64,000 bases of DNA from Pikeienuella piscinae (GCF_011044155.1 NZ_CP049056.1:1426001-1490000); one strand, 5' to 3'. Positions 27,295 to 36,610 are shown, counted from the stretch's first letter. Notes: a model not told the origin generated them from the sequence alone. Translations and numbers: made by a program.

Positions 27295-28791
27295 ATGGCT
27301 TTCATGCATTTCAACAGGCGCCTGACCTCGGTCGCGGCGGCTCTCGCCATTCTCGCGACCGCGCCTTCCACCTCCGCCGGCGAAGTCGGCGCCGGCATTC
27401 TCGGCGGCGTCATCGGCGGCGTCGTCGGCAGCGCCATCACCAATTCGGTCAACAACAGCCGCCAGCGCCAGCAGCAGACCGTGGTGCGCGAGCGCGAGGT
27501 GATCGTCCATCGCGAACGCCCGCGCACCCGCACGGTCTATGTCGACCGCACGCCGAGCATCGACCCTTACACGCGGGCCGAGAACCGGCGCACGCAGCAG
27601 GCGCTGAACTATTTCGGCTTCAACGCCGGCGCGCCGGACGGCGTCGTCGGGGCGCGCACACGGCGCGCGGTGCAGAGCTATCAGACCTACATGAACTTCC
27701 CGGTCACCGGGTATCTGACGCCCCAGGAGCAGGGCTTCCTCGTCACCTCCTATGACCGCGCCCTCGCCGGCGGGCCGAACACGATGCAGATCGTCGCCGG
27801 CGATCCGAACGGGGTGCGCGCCATCCTGCCGCATTACTGGTCGGGGCAGACGGCGCCCGTCGCGCCGCAGGTCCAGCCACAGCCCCAGCAACCGGCGAAC
27901 CAGATCACCATCAACGTGCCGCAGCAGCAGGCCGTCGCCGCGGCGCAACCGGAAGCGGCGGCCCCCGCCGCGCCGGCCGCCGCGCCCGCGCAGACCCAGA
28001 CCGCCTCGGCCGAAGCGGCCCCGGCCGCGCCGTCCGGCGCGCTGCCGATGTTCGTCGCCGGGCCGATCGAGGCATCGATGAGCAGCTTCTGCGCCCGCGT
28101 CGCCGCGCCCTCTCCGCTTCCGGGGGTGGACGTTCAGAACGCCGCGCTGAGCGCCGAAGGCGAATCCGTCCTCGCCTCGCAGTTCTGCGCCGCGCGCGGC
28201 CAGGCGCTGGTCGAATCCGACCGCATCGCTGCGACGATCCAGGGTGTCACCCGCGGCGAAATGCAGAAACAGTGCGAGGCTTTCGCGCCGTCGATGGACA
28301 AATACGTCGCGACGCTGGTCTCCGAAGGGGCGCCGGCGGCGAAATCCGCGCTCCAGGCCTATGTCGTCGGCACCGGCATTCCGATGCAGGCGCTCGCCGC
28401 CAACTCGCGCATCTGCCTCGGCATCGGCTACGGCGCCGACAACGCCCGCGTCACGCTCGCCTCCTCGATGATCCTCGTCGGCATCGGCGAGGTCGGCTTC
28501 GGCGAGGTGCTGGGCTATCACCTCGCCTACGGTTTCGGGGCGCCGGAGAACCGCGCCAGGGCCGCCGACTGGCTTGAGGACGCGTCGAGCGCGCTCCGAA
28601 GCGGCGCCCGGCCCGTCGTGGCGGACGCCAGCCCCGACCGGCCGCAGCTTCTGCAGGCCATGGCCGCCCGGTTGCGCGGCGCGCCGGCGCAGGCGCTCGC
28701 TCCGGCCCAGCCGCAGGACGTTTCGGCCCCGCCGGCCGCGGGCGGCTTCCAGATGCCCGGCGCCGAGCCGGAACCGAAGAAGCAGCTCTGA
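27295..28791 (+). CDS. exported protein with peptidoglycan-binding (PGBD) domain
   Basis: 498 residues. The N-terminus is a signal-peptide-like helix followed by a Gly-rich segment (GAGILGGVIGGVVGSAI) as in glycine-zipper outer-membrane proteins. Residues 95-150 form a PG_binding_1-type domain (TQQALNYFGFNAGAPDGVVGARTRRAVQSYQ). A Pro/Gln/Ala-rich linker (about 180-255) leads to a C-terminal domain of about 190 residues with several cysteines (FCARV, FCAARG, KQCEAF, RICLG) that I do not recognise. It is probably periplasmic and bound to cell wall. GGAG precedes the ATG. It is followed 112 bp later by glutaminase. Confidence 0.82.
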   Translation: MAFMHFNRRLTSVAAALAILATAPSTSAGEVGAGILGGVIGGVVGSAITNSVNNSRQRQQQTVVREREVIVHRERPRTRTVYVDRTPSIDPYTRAENRRTQQALNYFGFNAGAPDGVVGARTRRAVQSYQTYMNFPVTGYLTPQEQGFLVTSYDRALAGGPNTMQIVAGDPNGVRAILPHYWSGQTAPVAPQVQPQPQQPANQITINVPQQQAVAAAQPEAAAPAAPAAAPAQTQTASAEAAPAAPSGALPMFVAGPIEASMSSFCARVAAPSPLPGVDVQNAALSAEGESVLASQFCAARGQALVESDRIAATIQGVTRGEMQKQCEAFAPSMDKYVATLVSEGAPAAKSALQAYVVGTGIPMQALAANSRICLGIGYGADNARVTLASSMILVGIGEVGFGEVLGYHLAYGFGAPENRARAADWLEDASSALRSGARPVVADASPDRPQLLQAMAARLRGAPAQALAPAQPQDVSAPPAAGGFQMPGAEPEPKKQL

Positions 28792-28903
28792 CGGCGACGG
28801 GCGCGGCGGCCGACGCCGCGCCCGCTCCGCGCACGCGAAACCGCTTGCTTCGACGGGCGAATGCGCGCTCCATCGCGCCCTGACCCCGAGGGAGCGCGGC
28901 CCG

Positions 28904-29797
28904 ATGCAATCCTTTCTCGAAAAGATCGCCGCCGAGGTGCGGCCCCGCGCCGCCGAGGGAACGCCGGCGCAATACATCCCCGCTCTCGCGCGGGTCGATC
29001 CGACGAAATTCGCCATCGCCCTGATGACTGCGGAGGGGGAGGAATTCGTCACCGGCGACGCCGACACGCCGTTTTCAGTCCAGTCGATCTCCAAGCTCTT
29101 CACCCTGGCGCTGGCGATGGAGTGGGTCGGCGCTCCGCTCTGGGAGCGGGTGAAGCGCGAACCATCCGGCATGCGCTTCAATTCGATCATCCAGCTCGAG
29201 ACCGAGAACGGCGTCCCGCGCAACCCGTTCATCAACGCAGGGGCGATCGTCGTGACCGACGCGCTGATGCACAACCGGCCGACGATCGAGGTCGGCTTTC
29301 GCAACCAGATGCGGCTTCTCGCGCGCGACGAAACGATCTGCTACGACGAAGAGGTCCACCGCTCGGAGATGCTGACCGGCGACATGAACCGCGCCGCCGC
29401 GTTTCTGCTGAAGGCCAAGGGCAATCTCACCGAGGACGCGATCCTCGTCACCAACGCCTATTTCCACTTCTGTTCGCTGGCGATGTCGGCGCGGCAACTG
29501 GCGCGGGCGGCGCTCTTTCTCATCAAGCCGCAACATGGCGACGCCGCCTGCGCGCGGGGCCTCCACGCGCAGCGGCTGCGCGCGATCATGCGGACCTGCG
29601 GGCTTTACGACCAGTCCGGCGAATTCGCCTACCATGTCGGGATGCCGGCGAAATCCGGCGTCGGCGGCGGCATCCTCGCGGTCAATCCGACGATGGGCTA
29701 CGCCGTCTGCGCCTGGTCGCCACCGCTCGACCGCTACGGCAACTCGATCGCCGCAACCGAGGCGCTGGCGCTGCTGGCGGCGAAAACCGGGGTCTGA
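28904..29797 (+). CDS. glsA: glutaminase
   Basis: 297 residues, bacterial glutaminase A length, with a serine beta-lactamase-like fold. The catalytic SxxK appears as SISK in FSVQSISKLF, with NPFINAGAI, a conserved NAYFHFCSLAMSARQLA and the end KSGVGGGILAVNP. It hydrolyses glutamine to glutamate and ammonia. The ATG at 28904 has GGGAG about ten bases upstream; the frame upstream is the preceding gene's shadow. A weak hairpin follows the stop. Confidence 0.94.
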   Translation: MQSFLEKIAAEVRPRAAEGTPAQYIPALARVDPTKFAIALMTAEGEEFVTGDADTPFSVQSISKLFTLALAMEWVGAPLWERVKREPSGMRFNSIIQLETENGVPRNPFINAGAIVVTDALMHNRPTIEVGFRNQMRLLARDETICYDEEVHRSEMLTGDMNRAAAFLLKAKGNLTEDAILVTNAYFHFCSLAMSARQLARAALFLIKPQHGDAACARGLHAQRLRAIMRTCGLYDQSGEFAYHVGMPAKSGVGGGILAVNPTMGYAVCAWSPPLDRYGNSIAATEALALLAAKTGV

Positions 29798-29887
29798 GGG
29801 CGAAAGTGAGCGCCCTGGGCCGTCCGGGCTCCGAACGGCCGCTTCGTGCGCGAACCACGCAATGCCGCGCTTTGAACGAAACTCGGC

Positions 29888-30790
29888 TTACGCCTCCGTC
29901 GGCAGCGCCTTCTTCAGGAATACGATCTGAGCGTTCACGGCGGCTTCGAACTCATCGCTCGGATGCCAGAGCAACCCGAAATGACCGCCCGGGATTTCCA
30001 CAAACTCCTTCTCACCCGGAATTCTCTCGAACACCGCCTTCTGCGCATCCAGGTTGCAATGCACCATCTCATCGGCCTCGCCGACCATCATTTGAACGGG
30101 CATATCCAGATGCCGCGCCGTCACGAACGGGCTACACGGCGCTTGCAGATCGGGAATGACGCGCGTCGCCCGGTTTTCCCAGCCGCTGCCATGACGACCG
30201 CCATGTTCGATGAACCAGCGATAGGCCTGGATCGGCGCCAACAGGGACGGATTGTTGATCTGGTCGGATGAGACGACTGGAATGGGACCAGTCGTCTGCT
30301 CAGGTCCCCCTTCAACGTCGCCATCCTCAAAGATCTTCTTCATGACGTTGAAGGCGCCCGCGCCGAAATCGGTCTCGGGAACCGACGCGCCGCATACCGG
30401 GATTTGCGCGACAATCGCGGAGATGTCATCGATCAATGCGCCCGCCACGAGAGCAAGACCAGCGGAAAAACTATCGCCCCAAAGCACGATCCGGCGACTT
30501 GCGGCGCGATTTCTCAGAAACGCGACAGCGTCGCGATAGCCGCGCGCCTGAATCCAGGGATTGATCTCCTGACGGGGTTCGCCACCGCTTTTTCCAAAGT
30601 TCCGATGATCGTAGAGAAGCACATCGTATCCGGCCTCGAAAATCCTCGCCGCATACAGATCTATCGCCATGGTGATCGTCGCGGTCGTCCCGTGCGTCAT
30701 CACGACAATTGGGCGTAGTGGATCGCCATGCGAAAAATTGCGGCCCCGTATTTCGGCGCCTTCAGAATGAAAACTGACATTCTCGTGCAT
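29888..30790 (-). CDS. alpha/beta hydrolase
   Basis: 300 residues with an alpha/beta-hydrolase fold: oxyanion region MTHGTTATI, DHRNFGKSGG, nucleophile elbow GDSFSAG near residue 115, acid in GEADEMV and the His in GGHFGLLWH. An esterase- or peptidase-like enzyme of the dienelactone hydrolase/Xaa-Pro type; the substrate is unknown. GC content is lower than in the flanking genes, which hints at later acquisition. GGGGGGA precedes the ATG. It stands alone and convergent with glsA. Confidence 0.85.
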   Translation of the reverse strand: MHENVSFHSEGAEIRGRNFSHGDPLRPIVVMTHGTTATITMAIDLYAARIFEAGYDVLLYDHRNFGKSGGEPRQEINPWIQARGYRDAVAFLRNRAASRRIVLWGDSFSAGLALVAGALIDDISAIVAQIPVCGASVPETDFGAGAFNVMKKIFEDGDVEGGPEQTTGPIPVVSSDQINNPSLLAPIQAYRWFIEHGGRHGSGWENRATRVIPDLQAPCSPFVTARHLDMPVQMMVGEADEMVHCNLDAQKAVFERIPGEKEFVEIPGGHFGLLWHPSDEFEAAVNAQIVFLKKALPTEA

Positions 30791-30915
30791 GAGTTGATCC
30801 CCCCGTCGGGGCGACCTTAAAGATTAAGTATCATGAACTCAAACAATAGCCGCGTATCGACGATTTGCATCGACGGCTCGAACGGCGGCCTTTTGCGCAC
30901 GCCCGAGATCCCCGC

Positions 30916-31596
30916 TCAGGGTGCCCAGTGGACCTCCGCCGCGCGCGCCGCGCCGAGAACCGCGCCGACCGGCGCGACAGTCGCGTCCCGCTCGCCGAGG
31001 GCGGTCCGGAGCGCCGCGCGCTTATCCGCCCCGGCGATCAGCAGATAGAGCCGCCCCGCCCCCGCGAGCGCCGGCAGGGTCAGCGTCACGCGCGGCTCGA
31101 CCGCCCCCGGCGCCGTGATCGCGGCGACCGGCGGCGCATCGGGGGCCAGCGCGGCGGAGAGGTTCGCCGCGCCCGGAAAGAGCGAGGCGCAGTGCATGTC
31201 CGCCCCCATGCCGATCACCGCCACATCGAGCGGCAGCGCCGGCGCGATGGCGGCGGAGAGCAGCGGCGCCGCGCTTTCCGGCGTCTCGCCCGCGCGCCAG
31301 AACGGCTCGAAACGCGCGCCCGTCGCCGCCGCCATCGCCCGCCGGATCATCGCCTCGTTCGAGCGTTCGTCCTCCGGCGGCGTCCAGCGCTCATCGCCCG
31401 GAAGGACGCTCACCCGCGCCCAGTCGAGCGGCGCCGCCGCCAGCGCCGAAAGGAAAGCCGCCGGCGTCGTCCCGCCCGGCGCGGCGAAGCTGGCCCGTCC
31501 CTTCGCACGAAGCGCGGCGCGCAGATCCTCCGCCACCAGCGCCGCCAGCCCGGCGGCGAGCCGGTCGCGATCGGCATGAACGATCAGCGGCGCCAT
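30916..31596 (-). CDS. pgl: 6-phosphogluconolactonase
   Basis: 226 residues. Motifs: APGGTTPAAFLSAL, LPGDERWTPPEDERSNEAM and IGMGADMHCASLFPG, the DevB/NagB-like lactonase core. It hydrolyses 6-phosphogluconolactone, the second step of the oxidative pentose phosphate and Entner-Doudoroff routes. Its ATG overlaps the zwf stop in TGATG, so it is translationally coupled to zwf. Confidence 0.93.
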   Translation of the reverse strand: MAPLIVHADRDRLAAGLAALVAEDLRAALRAKGRASFAAPGGTTPAAFLSALAAAPLDWARVSVLPGDERWTPPEDERSNEAMIRRAMAAATGARFEPFWRAGETPESAAPLLSAAIAPALPLDVAVIGMGADMHCASLFPGAANLSAALAPDAPPVAAITAPGAVEPRVTLTLPALAGAGRLYLLIAGADKRAALRTALGERDATVAPVGAVLGAARAAEVHWAP

Positions 31597-33065
31597 CACG
31601 CGATCTCTCGCCAGCGCCGTCCGTCCTTGTGCAGGAGGATATGGCTCTCCATCGGCCCCTCCGCGCGCTGCGCGTAGGGCGCCGGCGGCGCGCGCCCCTC
31701 TTCGCAGCCCGCGATGATCGGGTCGATCCACGCCCAGGCCGCCTCCACCTCGTCGCCGCGCATGAAGAGCGTCTGGTCGCCCCGGATCACGTCCATCAGC
31801 AGGCGCTCATAGGCGTCCGGCATCCGGAACGCGTCGCCCGCGCCGGACCCGAAGCTCATGTCCAGCGGGGCGGAGACGATGCGCATCCCGCCCGGCCCCG
31901 GGTCCTTGATGTTGAGCCTGAGCTCGATCCCTTCATTCGGTTGCAGCGTGATGACCAGCGCGTTTCCCTTCAGCGCCCCGGCCGAATCGCCAAAGATCGA
32001 ATGCGGCGCGTCCTTGAAGCGGATCGCGATTTCCGTATGACGCGCCTTCAGCCGCTTGCCGGTCCTGAGATAGAAGGGCGTTCCGGCCCAGCGCCAGTTC
32101 TCGACGCCGATCTTCAGCGCGATGAAACACTCGGTGCGGGACTCCGGGTCGCCCGCCTCCTCGCGATAGGCGGGGCCGTCCGGCCCGGCTTCGTATTGCC
32201 CGCGCACGATCTCCTCGTCGATCGCGGCGCCTTCGATCGGGCGCAGCGCCTTCAGCACCTTCAGCTTCTCATCGCGCACCGCGTCCGGATCGAACCGCGA
32301 AGGCGGCTCCATGGCGCTGAGGCAGAGAAGCTGCATCAGGTGGTTCTGCACCATGTCCCGCATCGCGCCGTTCTGGTCGTAATAGCCGCCACGCTCTCCG
32401 ACCCCGACGCTTTCGGCGGCGGTGATCTGGACATGGTCGATATGATTGGCGTTCCAGAGCGGCTCGAAAAGCGCGTTGGCGAAGCGCAGCGCCATCAGGT
32501 TCTGCACCGTCTCCTTGCCGAGATAATGGTCGATCCGGTAAATCTGATGCTCGTCGAAATGGCTGGCGAGCTGCGCGTTCAGCGCCCGCGCGCTGGCCAG
32601 ATCGCGCCCGAGCGGTTTCTCCACCACCAGCCGGGTCTCCGGCGTCACGAGCCGCCCCCTGCCGATCCGCTCGCAGATCTGCCCGAAGAACTGCGGCGCG
32701 ACGGACAGGTAAAACGCGCGAGGCCGCGCCTCGCGCCCCTTCAGCTTCCGCCCGAGCGCGGCCCAGCCCGCCTCGGTCGCCGCATCGACCGGAACGTAAT
32801 CGAGCATGGCGATGAAGCCTTCAACGAGATCGGGTTTCAGGTGCGATTCCGGTACGAACTCCGTCAGCGCCTCGCGGGCGAAATCCCGATAGCCGGCGCC
32901 GTCCATCCTGCGCCGCGCCGCGCCGATGATGAGCGCGTCGCCCGGCGTCTGTCCGGCGGCGAAGCGATGATAGAGCGCCGGCAGCAGCTTCCGCCGCGCA
33001 AGGTCGCCCGTGCCGCCGAAAACGATAAGGTCGAACGCTTCTACGGGAACTGTTCTCGCAACCAT
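31596..33065 (-). CDS. zwf: glucose-6-phosphate 1-dehydrogenase
   Basis: 489 residues. Begins VEAFDLIVFGGTGDLARRKLLPALY (NADP-binding GxxGDLA) and contains the substrate-binding RIDHYLGKETVQNLMALR and VEKPLGRDL. It oxidises glucose-6-phosphate to the lactone used by pgl. I chose the ATG at 33065, six bases after GGAGG; an ATG at 33071 lies too close to that site. The operon zwf-pgl could supply the Entner-Doudoroff pathway that also receives uronate carbon from the uxa/uxu cluster. Confidence 0.96.
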   Translation of the reverse strand: MVARTVPVEAFDLIVFGGTGDLARRKLLPALYHRFAAGQTPGDALIIGAARRRMDGAGYRDFAREALTEFVPESHLKPDLVEGFIAMLDYVPVDAATEAGWAALGRKLKGREARPRAFYLSVAPQFFGQICERIGRGRLVTPETRLVVEKPLGRDLASARALNAQLASHFDEHQIYRIDHYLGKETVQNLMALRFANALFEPLWNANHIDHVQITAAESVGVGERGGYYDQNGAMRDMVQNHLMQLLCLSAMEPPSRFDPDAVRDEKLKVLKALRPIEGAAIDEEIVRGQYEAGPDGPAYREEAGDPESRTECFIALKIGVENWRWAGTPFYLRTGKRLKARHTEIAIRFKDAPHSIFGDSAGALKGNALVITLQPNEGIELRLNIKDPGPGGMRIVSAPLDMSFGSGAGDAFRMPDAYERLLMDVIRGDQTLFMRGDEVEAAWAWIDPIIAGCEEGRAPPAPYAQRAEGPMESHILLHKDGRRWREIA

Positions 33066-33176
33066 GAGCATCCTCCATCGCCCGGAACCCCGGTTATGCA
33101 CGACGCGCGCGACCGCCGCACCCCCTTGTGAACCGCGCGCCGATGCGCAAGCTGTCGGCGACGGAAGGGAGAGATA

Positions 33177-34460
33177 ATGCCGGAAGACAGATATGGTGAG
33201 CTTCTGACCACGAATTCCACCGCCGCCGCCGCCTATATCGACGGCGTCGACCGGTTCTTCGCCGCCGAACCCGGCGTCGAGGCTGCGTTCGAGAGCGCGA
33301 TCGCGGCCGATCCGGACTTCGCCCTCGCCCAGCTCGCGCTGGCCCGTCAGCATCAGACCCGCGGTCATCGGGCCGGGATCGCCGGGCCGCTCGCCGCCGC
33401 CCGCGCCGTTCGCGGCGTCACGGCGCGTGAGGCGAGCCAGATCGAGGTTCTCGGCGCCATCCTGGAGGGGCGCGGCGCCGAGGCTTTCGCCAGAGGCCGC
33501 GAACATCTGGCGCGCTGGCCGCGCGACGCGCTCGTCGCCCAGACCGCCGTCGGCGTCTTCGGCCTGATCGGGTTTTCCGGCCAGCCGGGGCGGGAAGCGG
33601 CGCAGCTCGCCTTCACCTCCGCGCTCTTGCCGCACTATGGCGACGACTGGTGGTTCCTCGCCAGCCATGCGTGGTCGGAGATCGAGTCCGGCCGCCTCGC
33701 GGACGCCGAAGCCCATATCGAGGCGTCGCTGGCCCAGCGGCCGCGCAACGCCAACGGCGCGCATTACCGCGCGCATCTCCACTACGAGAACGGCGAGGCC
33801 GCCGCCGGTTACGCCTATCTGCGCGACTGGCGCGAGGGTTACGATCGCGACGGGATCATGCATACGCATGTTTCCTGGCATGTCGCGCTCTGGGCGCTGG
33901 CGGCAGGCGACGAGACGACCATGTGGCGTGTCTTCGACGAGGCCATCGCGCCCGGGGCTGGGTCCGGCCCGGCGCTGAACGTGCTGACCGACGCGGCGTC
34001 GCTCCTCTACCGGGCCGAGCTCGCCGGGCTCGATGTCGCCGCGGAGAAATGGCGCGCCGTCAGCGCCTACGCCCTCGCCGCCTTTCCGAAGCCCGGCCTC
34101 GCCTTCGCCGACGCCCACGCCGCGCTCGCCCACGCCATGGCCGGAGAGAGCGACGCGCTGGAACGGATCAGGACGGGCGCCGCCGGCCCGGCCGCGGATG
34201 TCGTCCGCACGCTCTCCGACGGTTTCGGCGCGCTGGCCGCCGGGCGGTGGGAGGAAGCCGCCGCGCATCTCGCCGTCGCGATGCGCGACCATGCGCGGAT
34301 CGGCGGCAGCCGGGCGCAGCGCGACCTCATCGAGTTCGCCATGGCCGGCGCGCTCCTGCGGCTCGGCCGGGGGGAGGAGGCGCGCCGCCTGCTGACCATC
34401 CGCCGGCCGATGACGACGCCGGAGGCGATCAGGGGGCTCGGCGGCGCGTTCGACGCCTAG
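33177..34460 (+). CDS. TPR-containing protein, TTC38-like
   Basis: 427 residues made almost entirely of helical TPR-like repeats (for example FESAIAADPDFALAQLALAR, DAEAHIEASLAQRPRNANGAHY). The overall arrangement, starting with YGELLTTNSTAAAAYIDGVDRF, matches tetratricopeptide repeat protein 38 relatives. No enzyme motif or signal peptide is visible, so a cytosolic scaffolding role is inferred. AAGGGAGAG precedes the ATG. Its last 32 bp overlap the 3' end of the convergent ohrR gene. Confidence 0.82.
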   Translation: MPEDRYGELLTTNSTAAAAYIDGVDRFFAAEPGVEAAFESAIAADPDFALAQLALARQHQTRGHRAGIAGPLAAARAVRGVTAREASQIEVLGAILEGRGAEAFARGREHLARWPRDALVAQTAVGVFGLIGFSGQPGREAAQLAFTSALLPHYGDDWWFLASHAWSEIESGRLADAEAHIEASLAQRPRNANGAHYRAHLHYENGEAAAGYAYLRDWREGYDRDGIMHTHVSWHVALWALAAGDETTMWRVFDEAIAPGAGSGPALNVLTDAASLLYRAELAGLDVAAEKWRAVSAYALAAFPKPGLAFADAHAALAHAMAGESDALERIRTGAAGPAADVVRTLSDGFGALAAGRWEEAAAHLAVAMRDHARIGGSRAQRDLIEFAMAGALLRLGRGEEARRLLTIRRPMTTPEAIRGLGGAFDA

Positions 34461-34965
34461 GCGGTCGGTCGGCGCCGGCGCGGCCGGCCTCTTCCCGCCC
34501 GTCAAGCGCCGCGCGCAGTTCGTTCAGCGCCGCCGAGAGGCGCTCCATCTCCGCCCGGTCGAGTCTCGTCGCGGCGAGAACGCACTCCGGCACATGCGCC
34601 GCCTTCTCCCCCAGCGCCCTGCCCTCCCCGGTCAGGACGACGGTCACGACCCGCTCGTCCGTCTTCGCCCGCTCGCGCCGGATCAGCCCCGCCGCCTCCA
34701 GCCGTTTCAGGAGCGGGGTGAGCGTGCTGCTCTCCAGCCCGAGCGCGCGACCGATCTCGCCGACGCTCAGCCCGTCCCGCGTCCAGAGCGCGGCCATCGC
34801 CAGATATTGCGGATAGGTCAGGCCCAGCGCCTCCAGCAGCGGCTGATAGACCCGGTTCAGCGCGTGATGCGCCGCGTAGATCGAGAAACAGAGCCGGGCG
34901 CGCCCGCCGAAGGGATCGGGCCCGGTCTCGGTCGTTTCAGGCGTGGCGGACTCGTCGGGATGCAT
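34429..34965 (-). CDS. ohrR: organic hydroperoxide-sensing repressor, MarR family
   Basis: 178 residues from ATG 34965 (GAGG seven bases upstream; an ATG at 34977 is an alternative). The start of the domain RLCFSIYAAHHALNRVYQPLLEALGLTYPQYLAM is diagnostic of OhrR, with the peroxide-sensing Cys26. A second cysteine, Cys128, matches the resolving cysteine of two-Cys OhrR proteins. The winged helix spans about residues 60-115. It should repress ohr until organic peroxides oxidise Cys26. The Arg/Pro-rich tail is longer than usual and overlaps the neighbouring TPR gene. Confidence 0.92.
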   Translation of the reverse strand: MHPDESATPETTETGPDPFGGRARLCFSIYAAHHALNRVYQPLLEALGLTYPQYLAMAALWTRDGLSVGEIGRALGLESSTLTPLLKRLEAAGLIRRERAKTDERVVTVVLTGEGRALGEKAAHVPECVLAATRLDRAEMERLSAALNELRAALDGREEAGRAGADRPPRRRTRRRAP

Positions 34966-34997
34966 GGCGCGCCTCATATCGTCATCCGTGGAGTCTA

Positions 34998-35026
34998 TTG
35001 ACTCTGTTCCGCATGATCCATACCTA
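34998..35026 (+). promoter_or_regulatory. ohr promoter
   Basis: TTGACT (34998-35003), a 17-bp spacer and TACCTA (35021-35026) precede the OhrR box and ohr. Transcription would start within the operator, suited to repression. Confidence 0.6.
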
Positions 35027-35031
35027 TCTCT

Positions 35032-35046
35032 CACGATTAAATCGTG
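35032..35046. promoter_or_regulatory. OhrR operator, 15-bp palindrome
   Basis: CACGATT-A-AATCGTG has perfect 7-base arms. Known OhrR boxes are AT-rich palindromes of this size (TACAATT-N-AATTGTA type). It lies between ohrR and ohr, at the predicted ohr start site and 33 bp before the ohr ATG. Confidence 0.8.
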
Positions 35047-35079
35047 TGCGACATATAACGCGCAGAAAGGAACCCCGCA

Positions 35080-35505
35080 ATGCCCACCAAGGTCCTCTAC
35101 AGCACGTCCTCCCGCGCAACCGGCGGCCGCGACGGCCACACCAAATCGCTCGACAGCGCGTTCGAGGCGAAACTCTCCACCCCCAAGGAGCTTGGCGGCG
35201 GCGGCGGCGACGGCGTGAACCCGGAGATCCTCTTCGCCTCCGGCTACGCCGCCTGTTTCCTCGGCGCGATGAAGGTGGTCGCTGGCGACGTGAAGGTGAA
35301 TGTCCCCGACGACGCGAACGTCAAGGCGACGGTCGGCATCGGCCCGCGCTCCGAAGGCGGCTTCGGCCTCGACGTGGCGCTGGAGATCGACCTGCCCGGC
35401 GTCGATGCTGCCGACGCCAAGAAACTGGTCGACCAGGCGCATCAGGTCTGCCCCTACTCGAACGCCACCCGCAACAACCTTGACGTGAAGCTCAGCCTCG
35501 CCTGA
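35080..35505 (+). CDS. ohr: organic hydroperoxide resistance protein Ohr
   Basis: 141 residues, OsmC/Ohr fold. The two catalytic cysteines are C59 (SGYAACFLGA) and C124 (QVCPYSNATR), and the GGGGGDGVNPEILFASGYA segment is typical. Ohr is a thiol-dependent (lipoyl) peroxidase reducing organic and fatty-acid hydroperoxides. AAGGAA precedes the ATG. It is divergent from ohrR with an operator between them. Confidence 0.97.
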   Translation: MPTKVLYSTSSRATGGRDGHTKSLDSAFEAKLSTPKELGGGGGDGVNPEILFASGYAACFLGAMKVVAGDVKVNVPDDANVKATVGIGPRSEGGFGLDVALEIDLPGVDAADAKKLVDQAHQVCPYSNATRNNLDVKLSLA

Positions 35506-35512
35506 GCGATAC

Positions 35513-35548
35513 GGCGCCGCCGACAATCCGCTGATCGGCGGCGGCGCC
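35513..35548 (+). terminator. hairpin downstream of ohr
   Basis: GGCGCCGCCG (35513-35522) can pair with CGGCGGCGCC (35539-35548) seven bases after the ohr stop. No T-run follows, so intrinsic termination is uncertain. Confidence 0.4.
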
Positions 35549-35638
35549 AGCCAGCGGCTACAATGTCCTTCAGGCGGACAAAACTGCCGACACGACGGAA
35601 AAGAGATTGATTTCCAAGACAACAATGCAAGGGGGACT

Positions 35639-36424
35639 TTAGCGTGTTCCACGCACCGCCCAAGCTCTTGCAGCAAGTAAAATCATCCCATCGGGGTCTG
35701 TTGGCAAGGTTTCAATCAGACGACGTTTCAATCGTTGGCGCTCCCCGTCATCCAAAGAAGCGCAATACCCGGGCGCCGGCGCAATTCCGGATAGAAAGGG
35801 AGTCCAGTAATCATCGAAATCCGCGAAAGGCGTCACGATGTCGATTGGCGCAGTTGCAACATCTCGCAAACCGGCGCCCGAAAACAGATCGGCAAGTGCC
35901 GCTGGTCGACAAATCGGAAAACGAACACCTTCGTCTTTCTCGCTGGCGGCCGGGTCGAGCGCGATGGCGGCGTCCCAGAAATAGCGCATGAATTGAACGT
36001 GACCCGAATAGTCCCACACATACGCCGCAACCGTTCCGCCTTCGTCGACGGAGCGCACAAGCTCAGCCATCGCCTTCTCTTTTTCCGGGATGAAATTGAG
36101 AACAAGCCCTGAAACGGCGAAATCGACCATGCCGTCGTTCACCGGGACCTTCTCGCCGGAACCAGGCAGAAACTTTGCGCGTTCATCGCTTATGCTTTCT
36201 CGCGCGAGCGTCAGAAAGCCCTCCGATGGCTCCACGCCGACAACGGAATGCGGATCACAATCCCGCAATATCTGCGACGTAAGCGCACCTGTCCCGCAGC
36301 CAAGATCAAGCCATCGCAATCCGCGCGGCGCGTCCAGCCAGGACAAGAATTTTTTGCCTGTCTGCCGGCTCCATCTGCCGACATACATCTCGTAAGCGTC
36401 GCCGTCCGTCCACTTGTCAGGCAT
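35639..36424 (-). CDS. class I SAM-dependent methyltransferase
   Basis: 261 residues. The SAM-binding motif I is WLDLGCGTGALTSQIL near residue 38, with motif II VGVEPSEGF and the post-I region FAVSGLVLNFIPEKEKAMAELVR. This is the UbiE/Methyltransf_11-type fold acting on a small molecule of unknown nature. I chose ATG 36424, eight bases after GAGG. GC content is below that of its neighbours. A partly symmetric element GTGAACC...GGTTACAC (36440-36459) lies just upstream and may be an operator. Confidence 0.85.
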   Translation of the reverse strand: MPDKWTDGDAYEMYVGRWSRQTGKKFLSWLDAPRGLRWLDLGCGTGALTSQILRDCDPHSVVGVEPSEGFLTLARESISDERAKFLPGSGEKVPVNDGMVDFAVSGLVLNFIPEKEKAMAELVRSVDEGGTVAAYVWDYSGHVQFMRYFWDAAIALDPAASEKDEGVRFPICRPAALADLFSGAGLRDVATAPIDIVTPFADFDDYWTPFLSGIAPAPGYCASLDDGERQRLKRRLIETLPTDPDGMILLAARAWAVRGTR

Positions 36425-36610
36425 GATCATATCCTCAGCGTGAACCAATTGGGTTACACTGTAGCATAGGACAATCGTGGAATCCGCTTTGGGCTTCCAG
36501 CCCGTGTCGAACCGGTTACGCCGCTATCGCCATGAGAGCATCACGACGAAACCGGTTGCCATTGCGAATCCGCCGCCGCGCAATTTTCGAAAGCTGACCG
36601 CGGGCGGGGC

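Noticed and set aside
33066-34505. Upstream in-frame extension of zwf (total 969 codons)
   Set aside because: It runs antisense through the TPR gene; zwf homology starts at 33065 with a proper ribosome binding site.
36477-36610. Possible tRNA-like sequence between the methyltransferase and ilvH
   Set aside because: A partial T-arm-like GTTCGAAxx-type pattern is not present and no cloverleaf could be drawn; no tRNA was found anywhere in the window.
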